This document shows positions 35,296 to 42,838 of a DNA stretch of 42,838 nucleotides, in pieces. The translations under genes were made by a program, and so were the position numbers. This DNA is from Candidatus Ventrimonas merdavium (GTDB lineage Bacteria; Bacillota; Clostridia; Lachnospirales; Lachnospiraceae). Below the pieces are notes generated by a model. It was not told the origin of the DNA, ran no database searches, and worked only from the letters and a program-made list of their open reading frames with translations. Location: NCBI GenBank assembly GCA_018715565.1, contig DVLJ01000074.1:1-42838 (forward strand), given 5' to 3'. The first letter of the stretch is position 1, and each line of letters opens with the position of its first letter.

Positions 35296-36966
35296 ATGAA
35301 AAAGCGTGTCAGTTTGATCCTAGCATCGGCGATGGCCTTAGGTCTGATCCTGTCCGGCTGCGGCGGCAGTCAGGGAACGGATGCGGAGACGGCCGGCGGA
35401 GAGACCGCGGCGGCCCAGACCAGCGGAGCGAGCACCGGTTCTTCCGTGGATACCAGCGGATATCTGGTGGCGGTGCTCAATGCGGACATCCAGACGACGG
35501 ACGCCCAGAAGACCACCAAGGATTACGAGATCCCGTGGAACATCTACGACCGGCTGGTGGAGGTGGATGTGGCGGAGGACGGGACCTCCAGCATCGAGCC
35601 GAGCCTGGCCGAGAGCTGGGAGATCTCCCCGGACGGTCTGGAGTATACGTTCCACTTAAGAGAGGGCGTTAAGTTCCATAACGGCAATGACTTTACCGCA
35701 GAGGACGTGGTATATACCTTCAACCGCATGCTGACGGAGACCGGCACGGTGAACACTGAGGTGGTGGACCAGATCAAGGGCTCCGACGAGGTGCTGGCAG
35801 GGACGGCAGAGTCCATCGAAGGCGTGGAGGCAGTAGACGACTATACGCTGAAGGTGACGTTAAAGGAGCCGTTCGCCGCATTCCTGGCATGCCTGTCCAC
35901 CGCAGGCGCGTCCATCTATGACAGTGAGGCCACCGCGGCGGCGGGCGACCAGTTCGGGATGGATCCCAGTGTGACCGTGGGCACCGGCCCCTTCAAGTTT
36001 GAAAGCTGGACGCTGAACGACCGTCTGGTCCTGACCCGCAACGACGACTACTGGAAAGGGGCGTCCGCCCTTCCCGGCGTTGTGATCCGCATCGTCCCGG
36101 ACACGGAGACCCAGACCATGATGTTCGAGAGCGGCGAGCTGGATATCATCGACCTGGATTATGTGACCGACGCCATCGACCGGTTTGAGGCGACCTATCC
36201 GGATCAGATCGTTTCCGGACCGCGGGTAGGCATTACCTACCTTACTATGAACTTTGCCCATGAGCCGTTCCAGGACGTGAAGGTCCGCAAGGCAGTGCAG
36301 ATGGCGATCGACCGGCAGGCGATCCTGGACGCTCTGTACGGAGGCCGGGGCCAGGTAGAGCAGGGGATCTTCCCGAAGGGTCTGATCGCTTATAACGAGA
36401 ACCAGACCACGATCGAGTATGATCCGGAAGGCGCGAAGGCGCTGCTGGCAGAGGCAGGATATCCGGATGGATTTACCATGGAGCTGTCCGCAGACAGTTC
36501 GGCATCCGACACGGTGACGATGTCCCTGGAGATCATCAAGGAGCAGCTGGCGCAGGTGGGCATCACCGCGGAGATCCGCAACTACGACGAGTCTACCTGG
36601 CTGGATACCCGCAACTCCGGCGATCTAGGTTCCTTTATGGCGACCTGGACGGCGGATTACAACGATCCGGACAACTTCATCTACACCTTCTTCGGCAACG
36701 AGGAGAAGACGACGATGCGCTCCATCAACTATCCGGATGCGGAAGTGATGGGCCGGGTTGCGGCGGCGCGCGGGATCGTGAACGAGGATGAGCGCATTGC
36801 AGAATATCAGGCTCTGGAGGAGAAGATCATCCATGAGGACGCGGCGTGGGCGCCCATGTATTCCCGCACCCATCTGTTTGCGGTGAGCAAGCGGGTGCAG
36901 AACTTCAAGCCCATGTGGAGCGGCGTAGGCGACAAGCTGTACTATGAGATTTCTTTAAGCGAATGA
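35296..36966 (+). CDS. Peptide/nickel-type ABC importer, substrate-binding lipoprotein
   Basis: 556 residues. Lipoprotein signal MKKRVSLILASAMALGLILS ending at lipobox L-S-G-C22, then a Gly/Thr/Ala-rich spacer to about 55 and an SBP_bac_5 (cluster C) domain: SLAESWEISPDGLEYTFHLREGVKFHNG in pieces, then DVVYTFNRML and VRKAVQMAIDRQAI. Anchored to the outer face of the membrane after Lgt action. Family members bind peptides, nickel or sugars; specificity is not visible. AAAGGAGGAG precedes the ATG at 35296. Confidence 0.93.
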   Translation: MKKRVSLILASAMALGLILSGCGGSQGTDAETAGGETAAAQTSGASTGSSVDTSGYLVAVLNADIQTTDAQKTTKDYEIPWNIYDRLVEVDVAEDGTSSIEPSLAESWEISPDGLEYTFHLREGVKFHNGNDFTAEDVVYTFNRMLTETGTVNTEVVDQIKGSDEVLAGTAESIEGVEAVDDYTLKVTLKEPFAAFLACLSTAGASIYDSEATAAAGDQFGMDPSVTVGTGPFKFESWTLNDRLVLTRNDDYWKGASALPGVVIRIVPDTETQTMMFESGELDIIDLDYVTDAIDRFEATYPDQIVSGPRVGITYLTMNFAHEPFQDVKVRKAVQMAIDRQAILDALYGGRGQVEQGIFPKGLIAYNENQTTIEYDPEGAKALLAEAGYPDGFTMELSADSSASDTVTMSLEIIKEQLAQVGITAEIRNYDESTWLDTRNSGDLGSFMATWTADYNDPDNFIYTFFGNEEKTTMRSINYPDAEVMGRVAAARGIVNEDERIAEYQALEEKIIHEDAAWAPMYSRTHLFAVSKRVQNFKPMWSGVGDKLYYEISLSE

Positions 36967-36993
36967 TCTGACTGGACAACAGGACGTAATGAG

Positions 36994-37031
36994 ATGCCGC
37001 AGAATGGACTTTCCCGTTTTGCGGCATTTTT
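36994..37031 (+). terminator. Intercistronic hairpin with T run after the binding protein
   Basis: ATGCCGCA (36994-37001) and TGCGGCAT (37020-37027), then T to 37031. It probably ends part of the transcripts so that the binding protein is made in excess of the permease. Confidence 0.65.
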
Positions 37032-37066
37032 ACAGCCAGATGACAGAAGGAAAAGGGGGATTCCCA

Positions 37067-37990
37067 GTGTTAAAAAAGATACTGAAACGGATTCTGATAG
37101 CGATCCCGGTATTGTTCGGCGTGGTGCTGGCCATTTTCATTATGCTGCGCATCGTGCCCGGAGACCCGGTGCAGACGATGCTGGGCGAGCATATGGATAT
37201 GGCGCTCATCGAGAAGCTCCGGGCGGAGATGGGGCTGGATCAGCCGATGATCGTTCAATTTTTCAAATATATCGGCAATGCCATGCGGGGGGACTTTGGG
37301 ACGTCCTACCGCTTAAACCGGGACGTGGCTCAGATCATCGCTGAGGCGTTCCCTCATACGGTGAAGCTATCGCTCCTGGCCGCGGCGGTGGCCTGGGTCA
37401 TCGGCCTGGTGGCCGGGGTGATCGCGGCGATCCGGCAGAACAGGCTTTTGGACCGGCTGTTCATGGGCTGCGCCCTGCTGGGGGTATCCATGCCGGTCTT
37501 TATGACGGCGCTGGTGCTCCAGTATGTGTTTGCGTTTAAGCTGAACTGGTTCCCGGTATCGGGCTTTGATTCCGTGAACTCCATGGTCCTTCCGGCGATC
37601 GTGCTGGGCTGGAACTCGGCGGGGAGCATCGCCCGTATGACCCGTTCCAATCTGGTGGAGATCATGCAGAACGATTTCATCCGCACGGCCCGGGCGAAGG
37701 GACTGCGGGAGACCGGTGTGATCGTGGGGCATGCCCTGAAAAATGCCATGCTCCCGGTGGTGACCATGATGGCGCTGCAGATCTCCAGCATGCTGTCCGG
37801 CGCGGTACTGACGGAGAGCGTGTTCGGCGTGCCGGGGATCGGCCGCCTGGCGGTGAACGCCATTGAGACGAGAGACATGCCGCTTCTGCAGGGAACGGTC
37901 ATTTTTACTACGATCCTGATCATCATCGGCAATCTGGTGGCAGACCTGCTGTACAATGTATTGGATCCGAGAATCCGGGAGGGCGCGTAA
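37067..37990 (+). CDS. ABC importer permease, DppB type
   Basis: 307 residues with about six membrane spans. It starts VLKKILKRILIAIPVLFGV, with the N-terminal motif LRIVPGDPV of DppB/OppB/NikB, and has the EAA loop around ARAKGLRETGVIVGHALKNAMLPV that contacts the ATPase. GTG at 37067 with AGGGGG 7 nt upstream is preferred to an earlier ATG with no ribosome binding site. One nucleotide separates it from the next permease gene. Confidence 0.92.
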   Translation: MLKKILKRILIAIPVLFGVVLAIFIMLRIVPGDPVQTMLGEHMDMALIEKLRAEMGLDQPMIVQFFKYIGNAMRGDFGTSYRLNRDVAQIIAEAFPHTVKLSLLAAAVAWVIGLVAGVIAAIRQNRLLDRLFMGCALLGVSMPVFMTALVLQYVFAFKLNWFPVSGFDSVNSMVLPAIVLGWNSAGSIARMTRSNLVEIMQNDFIRTARAKGLRETGVIVGHALKNAMLPVVTMMALQISSMLSGAVLTESVFGVPGIGRLAVNAIETRDMPLLQGTVIFTTILIIIGNLVADLLYNVLDPRIREGA

Positions 37991-37991
37991 G

Positions 37992-38918
37992 ATGGCAGAA
38001 TTTGAGAAAAAAGGATATCCGGACGGCGCAGAGCCGGAACTGATGGTGAGCCATGAGGACCAGATCGGCGAGGCTGATACCTGGTCCGACAAGGTCAAGA
38101 CCCTGGTGCGCCAGAACAAGCTGGCCGTATTTTCCGCGGTGGTGATCGTGCTGATCCTGCTGGCGGCGGTGTTCGCGCCTCTGGTGGCGCCCTACGATCA
38201 TCTGGAGCAGAGCCTGACGGACCGGCTGGCCCATCCCAGCATGGAGCACTGGCTGGGGCAGGACGAGCTGGGACGGGACGTGCTCAGCCGGATCATCTTC
38301 GGCGCCCGCATTTCCCTGACCATTGGTCTGGTGCCGACCCTGATCTCCATGGGCATCGGTACGATGCTGGGCATGTGCGCCGGGTTTTACGGCGGGAAGA
38401 TCGACTTTGTCATCATGCGTCTGGCAGATATCATGCTGGCGTTCCCGTCCCTCTTGCTGGCCATGGTGGTGATGTATACCATGGGCGGAGGGCTGATCAA
38501 TATCTTTATCGCCCTGAGCCTGATCAACTGGGCCAGCACGGCGCGGGTGGTCCGCTCCCAGACCCTTTCCTTGAAGGAGAAGGAGTATGTGGAGGCGGCC
38601 CGCTCCATCGGGGTGAAGAAGCGGACGATCATGTTCCGCCACATCCTGCCCAACTGCCTGCCGACCCTGATCGTATTGTTTACCCTGAACATCCCCTCGG
38701 CGATCCTGTCAGAGGCTTCCCTAAGCTTTCTGGGCATCGGAGCCCAGCCGCCCAGCGCCAGCTGGGGCCTGATGGTGTCCCGGGGCAAGAAGTATCTGTT
38801 CTCTGAGCCGTGGCTGTGCATCGCGCCCAGCGTGGCGATCATGATCGTGGTGCTGGCGTTCAACTTCTTAGGGGACGGCCTGCGGGACGTGCTGGACCCG
38901 TATTTAAAAGAGCAGTAG
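37992..38918 (+). CDS. ABC importer permease, DppC type
   Basis: 308 residues. The N-terminal cytoplasmic tail, the first span (about 45-65), and LAHPSMEHWLGQDELGRDVLSRII before the next spans are typical of DppC/OppC/NikC. The EAA loop is EYVEAARSIGVKKRTIMFRHILPN. It ends LNFLGDGLRDVLDP-like (FNFLGDGLRDVLDPYLKEQ). ATG 37992 follows the upstream stop almost directly, so translation is probably coupled. Confidence 0.92.
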   Translation: MAEFEKKGYPDGAEPELMVSHEDQIGEADTWSDKVKTLVRQNKLAVFSAVVIVLILLAAVFAPLVAPYDHLEQSLTDRLAHPSMEHWLGQDELGRDVLSRIIFGARISLTIGLVPTLISMGIGTMLGMCAGFYGGKIDFVIMRLADIMLAFPSLLLAMVVMYTMGGGLINIFIALSLINWASTARVVRSQTLSLKEKEYVEAARSIGVKKRTIMFRHILPNCLPTLIVLFTLNIPSAILSEASLSFLGIGAQPPSASWGLMVSRGKKYLFSEPWLCIAPSVAIMIVVLAFNFLGDGLRDVLDPYLKEQ

Positions 38919-38931
38919 AGGAGGGAATAAG

Positions 38932-39924
38932 ATGAACGAACCGATCGTATTGGATATCCGGGATCTGAAGTCCCACTTCTTTACGGCGAAGGGCGAGGTC
39001 CCGGCAGTGGACGGGGTCAGCATCCAGGTCCCCGCTGGAAAGATCATCGGGATCGTAGGCGAATCTGGATGCGGCAAGAGTATGACCGCCATGTCGGTGA
39101 TGGGCCTTTTGCGCTATCCGGGGCGGGTAGTGGGCGGCACCATCCGCCTGGATGGACGGGATATCACCCATCTGAAGCCGAAGGAGCTGGCGAAGGTGCG
39201 GGGGAATGAGATCTCCATGATCTTCCAGGAGCCCATGACCTCTTTAAATCCGGTGTATCCGGTAGGAAAGCAGGTGCAGGAGGCGATCCTCCTCCACCAG
39301 AAGGTGTCCAAGGAGGAGGCGAAGGAGCGGGTGCTCCAGATCTTCCGGGCAGTGGGCATCCCGGAGCCGGAGAAGCGGTACCGCTGCTATCCCCATCAGC
39401 TGTCCGGCGGCCTGCGCCAGCGGGTGATGATCGGGATGGCGATGGTGTGCAGGCCCAAGGTGATGATCGCCGACGAGCCCACCACAGCGCTGGACGTGAC
39501 CATCGAGGCCCAGATCCTGCAGCTGATGCGGCGGCTCTGTGAGGAGCAGGGAACGTCGATCATCCTCATCACCCACAACATGGGCGTGGTGGCGGAGGTC
39601 TGCGACTACGTGTACGTGATGTATGCGGGAAAGGTGATGGAGCAGGCGGAGACCTTCGAGCTGTTCGGCGAGACGGAGCACCCCTATACCCAGGGGCTGC
39701 TGCGCTCCATCCCCAAGATGGACGAGAAGGCGCACCGGCTTTACACCATCGAAGGCGTGGTGCCGAACCTCCTGCATCTGCCCAAGGGCTGCAATTTCTG
39801 CACCCGGTGCGAGGAGGCCACGGAGCGGTGCTGGAGGGAGAAGCCCTGTCTGTACCAGACCAGGGAGGGCCACGGCGTCCGGTGCTTTAAGTACGAAAGC
39901 GAGGTGCAGTTAGATGGAGAATAA
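38932..39924 (+). CDS. ABC importer ATPase, DppD type
   Basis: 330 residues. Walker A GESGCGKS (43-50), [15 protein letters not shown] signature, Walker [15 protein letters not shown]. The C-terminal Cys-rich oligopeptide/dipeptide module ([15 protein letters not shown]) is as in DppD/OppD, some of which bind an iron-sulfur cluster there. GAGGAGGG precedes the ATG. Its end overlaps the next ATPase by 11 nt. Confidence 0.94.
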   Translation: MNEPIVLDIRDLKSHFFTAKGEVPAVDGVSIQVPAGKIIGIVGESGCGKSMTAMSVMGLLRYPGRVVGGTIRLDGRDITHLKPKELAKVRGNEISMIFQEPMTSLNPVYPVGKQVQEAILLHQKVSKEEAKERVLQIFRAVGIPEPEKRYRCYPHQLSGGLRQRVMIGMAMVCRPKVMIADEPTTALDVTIEAQILQLMRRLCEEQGTSIILITHNMGVVAEVCDYVYVMYAGKVMEQAETFELFGETEHPYTQGLLRSIPKMDEKAHRLYTIEGVVPNLLHLPKGCNFCTRCEEATERCWREKPCLYQTREGHGVRCFKYESEVQLDGE

Positions 39925-40912
39925 GACAGAGACCGGGACAGAGACCGGGAAGAAGATCCTGCTGAAGGCGGAGCATCTGGTGAAGGAATTCCCCATCGGC
40001 GGAAGCCGGAAGGCCCCCCTGGCCGTACACGCCGTATCCGATGTGGATCTGACCATTTATGAAGGGGAGACCCTGGCCCTGGTGGGAGAATCCGGCTGCG
40101 GGAAAAGTACCCTGGGGCGGACGCTGATCCGCCTGCTGGAGCCCACCTCGGGGCGCGTCCTGTTTGAAGGAGAGGAAATCACTGCCATGAGCCCGGCGGA
40201 GTTTGCGGACAAGCGGCGGCAGATGCAGATCATCTTCCAGGATCCCTATGCCTCATTAAATCCCCGGATGAGCGTAAAGCAGATCATCAGCGAGCCGCTG
40301 ACCACCTACGGCATGAAGGATAAGAAGGAGCTGGAGGACCGGGTGAAGGCCCTGATGAAGGAGGTGGGGATCCCGGAGGAATTCTATAACCGGTATCCCC
40401 ATCAGTTCTCCGGGGGACAGCGGCAGCGGATCGGCATCGCCCGGGCGATCGCCTTAAACCCGAAGCTGATCATCTGCGACGAGCCGGTATCGGCCCTGGA
40501 TGTGTCCATCCAGTCCCAGGTGCTGAACCTTTTGAAGGATATCCAGGAAGAATACCGCCTGACCTATCTGTTCATTTCCCACGATCTGAGCGTGGTGAAA
40601 TTCATCGCGGACCGGGTGTGCGTGATGTTTTTGGGGAGCATCTGCGAGATCGGACCGACGGACGAGCTGTACGACCAGCCTCTGCATCCCTATACCAGGT
40701 TCCTGCTGAACGCGATCCCCAAGGCGGATCCCAGGCTGCGCACGGAGGAGAAGACGCTGCTGTCCGGGGAGATCCCGTCTCCGGTAGACCCGCCCTCCGG
40801 CTGTCGCTTCCACACCCGGTGCCCCTATGCGCAGGACATCTGCAGCCAGGAAAGGCCGGCCTGCAGACAGGTGGGGGAGCGGCAGGTATTCTGCCATTTT
40901 CCGCTGGCATGA
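39914..40912 (+). CDS. ABC importer ATPase, DppF type
   Basis: 332 residues. Walker [14 protein letters not shown], signature FSGGQRQRIGIARAI, Walker B LIICDEPVSALDVS, and a C-terminal Cys module (CRFHTRCPYAQDIC). It would pair with the preceding ATPase as a heterodimer. A short TETGTETGK stretch at the N-terminus comes from a 12-nt duplication. moaC begins 24 nt downstream without an intervening terminator. Confidence 0.94.
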   Translation: MENKTETGTETGKKILLKAEHLVKEFPIGGSRKAPLAVHAVSDVDLTIYEGETLALVGESGCGKSTLGRTLIRLLEPTSGRVLFEGEEITAMSPAEFADKRRQMQIIFQDPYASLNPRMSVKQIISEPLTTYGMKDKKELEDRVKALMKEVGIPEEFYNRYPHQFSGGQRQRIGIARAIALNPKLIICDEPVSALDVSIQSQVLNLLKDIQEEYRLTYLFISHDLSVVKFIADRVCVMFLGSICEIGPTDELYDQPLHPYTRFLLNAIPKADPRLRTEEKTLLSGEIPSPVDPPSGCRFHTRCPYAQDICSQERPACRQVGERQVFCHFPLA

Positions 40913-40936
40913 GCCGGCGGTCAGGAAGGAGACGTT

Positions 40937-41422
40937 ATGGAGTTTACCCATTTTGACGAACAGGGCAACGCCCGCATGGTGGACGTTGGAGGCAAGGCGG
41001 ACACCGAACGGGAGGCGGTGGCCCAGGGGAGCATCTACATGAGCGAGGAATGCTTCCGGAAGGTGGCCGAAGGCACGATGGCAAAGGGCGACGTGCTGGG
41101 GGTGGCCCGGGTGGCCGGGATCATGGGGGCGAAGCGGTGCCCGGAGCTGATCCCGCTGTGCCACGGGCTGAACCTGACCAAGTTAAACATCGATTTTACC
41201 CTCCATCAGGAGAACCGGGAGGTCCAGGCGTTCTGCACGGCCCGGACCACGGGGAAGACCGGGGTGGAGATGGAAGCCCTGACCGGCGTGTCCGTAGCCC
41301 TGCTGACCATCTATGATATGTGTAAGGCCGTAGACAAGACCATGGAGATGGGTCGGATCTGTCTGGTGAGGAAGACGGGAGGCAAGAGCGGCAGCTTTGT
41401 AAACCCAGGGGCGGACATATAG
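40937..41422 (+). CDS. moaC: Cyclic pyranopterin monophosphate synthase
   Basis: 161 residues. MoaC converts the MoaA product into cyclic pyranopterin monophosphate in molybdenum cofactor synthesis. Family marks: [43 protein letters not shown], and the active-site helix [20 protein letters not shown] with KAVDK. AAGGAG precedes the ATG at 40937. No other moa or moe gene lies in the window. The stop codon lies in the terminator hairpin. Confidence 0.96.
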   Translation: MEFTHFDEQGNARMVDVGGKADTEREAVAQGSIYMSEECFRKVAEGTMAKGDVLGVARVAGIMGAKRCPELIPLCHGLNLTKLNIDFTLHQENREVQAFCTARTTGKTGVEMEALTGVSVALLTIYDMCKAVDKTMEMGRICLVRKTGGKSGSFVNPGADI

Positions 41423-41434
41423 TCCGCCCTTTTT
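41409..41434 (+). terminator. Terminator of the importer-moaC operon
   Basis: GGGCGGAC (41409-41416) and GTCCGCCC (41422-41429) around ATATA, then five T. The loop includes the moaC stop codon. Confidence 0.9.
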
Positions 41435-41441
41435 CCGTCAG

Positions 41442-41470
41442 ATGACCAACCAGCCTGTTCCCGCATATAG
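41442..41470 (+). promoter_or_regulatory. Weak candidate promoter for the SsuC-like permease
   Basis: ATGACC (41442-41447), 17-nt spacer, TATAGT (41465-41470). Confidence 0.35.
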
Positions 41471-41511
41471 TAGAGTATCAACAACACACTGCTGTATGAG
41501 GAGGAATGCCT

Positions 41512-42330
41512 ATGGAATCCAAGGGCGCGATGCCTGCGACCAGGCTTCAGGAGGAATATATCGAAAAAGAACGGCTGCACCGGAAGCGGGTGACGGCCAG
41601 CCGGTTTTGCCTGCTGGTGCTGCTGCTTGCCGTATGGGAACTCTGCGCGAGGCTGGGGATCATCGACGATTTCATCTTCAGCTCCCCGTCCAGAGTTCTC
41701 CTTTGTTTCTGGCGGATGGTGGAGGATCGGAGCATCTTTCTCCACATGGGGATCACCCTGTTTGAGACGCTGGTGAGCTTTGCCATCGTGGTGACCGCCG
41801 GGATCGGGGCGGCGGTGGTGCTGTGGTCCAGCCGGAGCGCGTCGGAGATCTTAGAGCCCTATCTGGTGATGCTGAACAGCCTGCCCAAATCGGCCCTGGC
41901 CCCTATGCTGATCGTGTGGCTGGGCAATCACGTCTCCACGATCGTAGTGGCCGCCGTATCCGTGGCAGTGTTCGGCTCGATCCTGACGCTGCACAACGGA
42001 TTCCTGGGGATGGACCGGGAGAAGATCAAGCTGATCTACGCTCTGGGCGGGAACCGGCTGGATGTGCTGACCAAGGTGCTGCTCCCCGGCTCGGTGCCGC
42101 TGATCATCAGCAACATGAAGGTGAACGTGGGCCTGTGCCTGGTGGGGGTGATCATCGGGGAGTTCCTGGCGGCCCAGAAAGGACTGGGTTATCTCATCAT
42201 CTACGGGAGCCAGGTGTTCCAGCTGGATCTGGTGATGATGTCCATCGTGATCCTGTGCCTGCTGTCGGCGGCCCTGTATCAGGGGATCGCCCTGTTGGAA
42301 AAGCGGGTGGGGAAGACGGTCAATGTATAG
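41512..42330 (+). CDS. ABC transporter permease, SsuC/TauC type
   Basis: 272 residues with about six spans. LAVWELCARLGIIDDFIFSSPSRV in the first part is the nitrate/sulfonate/taurine permease pattern. The EAA loop is YALGGNRLDVLTKVLLPGSVPLIISNMKVNVG, and GEFLAAQKGLGYLI follows. Substrate could be a sulfonate, nitrate, or a thiamine or pyrimidine precursor. The ATG at 41512 is chosen, since AGGAGG sits 7 nt before it; an ATG at 41506 is too close. Neither an ATPase nor a binding-protein gene follows, so it looks separated from its partners. Confidence 0.85.
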   Translation: MESKGAMPATRLQEEYIEKERLHRKRVTASRFCLLVLLLAVWELCARLGIIDDFIFSSPSRVLLCFWRMVEDRSIFLHMGITLFETLVSFAIVVTAGIGAAVVLWSSRSASEILEPYLVMLNSLPKSALAPMLIVWLGNHVSTIVVAAVSVAVFGSILTLHNGFLGMDREKIKLIYALGGNRLDVLTKVLLPGSVPLIISNMKVNVGLCLVGVIIGEFLAAQKGLGYLIIYGSQVFQLDLVMMSIVILCLLSAALYQGIALLEKRVGKTVNV

Positions 42331-42341
42331 TCGATAATAAT

Positions 42342-42377
42342 ATGGCAATCGTTGCAGTGAAACATAAAGTACCCTAA
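42342..42377 (+). pseudogene. Possible start fragment of a lost ABC ATPase gene
   Basis: A short frame reads MAIVAVKHKVP then TAA, 11 nt after the permease stop. ATPase partners of SsuC often begin M-x-I-x-V-K-H. No ribosome binding site is visible and 11 residues are too few to be sure. Confidence 0.15.
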
Positions 42378-42414
42378 TAGTGAGATGCAACCTTTGTGTA
42401 TCTCACTATTAGGG
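42372..42414. terminator. Convergent terminator hairpin
   Basis: Perfect 15-nt arms CCCTAATAGTGAGAT (42372-42386) and ATCTCACTATTAGGG (42400-42414), between facing genes. TTTT follows on the plus strand after GTG; the minus-strand tail is weaker. Confidence 0.8.
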
Positions 42415-42424
42415 GTGTTTTATA

Positions 42425-42838
42425 CTACATTAAGATATCTCCGAGAGGATAGCCTATAAGTGCAAATATGAAACTGATTAATACGGAGATACTTGTGCCA
42501 TAAAACAGCATATCTTTAATAGAAAACCAACCGGTTCCAGCAGCTAAAGAAGCATGGGCGCGGCCAGAGGGAGCACCGAATGCCAGGCTACTAGTAGCAC
42601 CAATGATACATGCAAGTACGATTGGATTTACTTCTAAGTTAACTGTTCCTGCTAGTAAGATAGGGACAAAGATTCCATAAAATAGTGTTGTATTGACTGT
42701 GCTGGAGATAAAATTTGTTACAAAGCCAGCCAACACGGCTACTAATATTACATAAATGATGCCAGATAAATTGCCAACCATCGGAGAAATTGCTGTGGTC
42801 ATCCATTCAGTAATATGGGAGTCGGAAGATGTTAGAGC
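42425..42838 (-). CDS. DASS/ion-transporter superfamily anion permease (partial, C-terminal part)
   Basis: The 138 in-frame residues end at the stop at 42425-42427, and the frame stays open to the window edge, so the 5' part is missing. It has three to four hydrophobic segments. TNFISSTVNTTLF resembles the second SNT-type motif, and LAFGAPSGRAHASLAAG resembles the late conserved loop of SLC13/DASS carriers for dicarboxylates or sulfate. Base composition is much more AT-rich than the rest of the window. Confidence 0.7.
   Translation of the reverse strand, partial: ALTSSDSHITEWMTTAISPMVGNLSGIIYVILVAVLAGFVTNFISSTVNTTLFYGIFVPILLAGTVNLEVNPIVLACIIGATSSLAFGAPSGRAHASLAAGTGWFSIKDMLFYGTSISVLISFIFALIGYPLGDILM

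Overview
The window looks like a chromosomal segment of a GC-rich, endospore-forming member of the Clostridia, probably Lachnospiraceae-like. This rests on Gram-positive gene content and order, strong AGGAGG ribosome binding sites, frequent TTG and GTG starts, and genes for Spo0E, SpoIIGA, sigma-E and SpoIIP. A species cannot be named from the sequence alone. Almost everything is core chromosome. I see no insertion sequence, prophage, CRISPR array or recognisable defence system.

Layout: (1) 1-1680: the start of ychF on the minus strand, then lgt and a 51-residue Spo0E-like phosphatase ending at a strong terminator. (2) 1689-15285: a division and cell wall (dcw) cluster, mraZ-rsmH-ftsL-PBP-PBP-mraY-murD-ftsW-murA-ftsQ-ftsZ. 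It starts at a promoter followed by 10-bp-spaced MraZ-type repeats, has internal promoters before mraY and ftsZ, and ends at an 18-bp-stem terminator. (3) 15303-21919: a small membrane protein on the minus strand, then spoIIGA-sigE-spoIIP behind a promoter with Spo0A boxes, then lepA-hemW. (4) 21990-23898: a small accessory patch with an XRE regulator, a DUF1963 protein, a DUF4160-like remnant and a DUF2442 protein. (5) 24018-31797: metabolism and translation genes, with coaX and coaBC divergent, then an esterase, prfC, yqeY, pepV and cysK. (6) 31929-35087: tRNA-Arg(ACG), thrH on the minus strand, and an ABC-F ATPase behind 19-nt tandem repeats. (7) 35107-41434: a five-gene peptide/nickel-type ABC importer operon with moaC as its last gene. 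(8) 41512-42838: an SsuC/TauC-type permease without visible partners, then a sharp drop in GC and the 3' part of a DASS/ion-transporter family gene.

How the genes fit together: the dcw cluster makes lipid II precursors (MurA, MurD, MraY) and the divisome (FtsL, FtsQ, FtsW, two class B PBPs, FtsZ). Lgt lipidates proteins such as the importer's binding protein at 35296. Spo0E (lowers Spo0A~P) and the Spo0A-box promoter of spoIIGA-sigE lie about 14 kb apart and act on the same switch. CoaX and CoaBC catalyse successive parts of CoA synthesis.

There is no single dramatic new system. The most unusual items are: a 63-codon arginine-rich frame built on six 15-nt repeats between the two PBP genes; a leader with mutually exclusive hairpins between prfC and yqeY; a promoter-terminator leader (or small RNA) before the ABC importer; 19-nt tandem repeats before the ABC-F gene; a KTA in place of KTG in the second PBP; and a composition break next to an orphan permease. 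Promoter, operator and RNA-structure calls were made by eye and none was computed.
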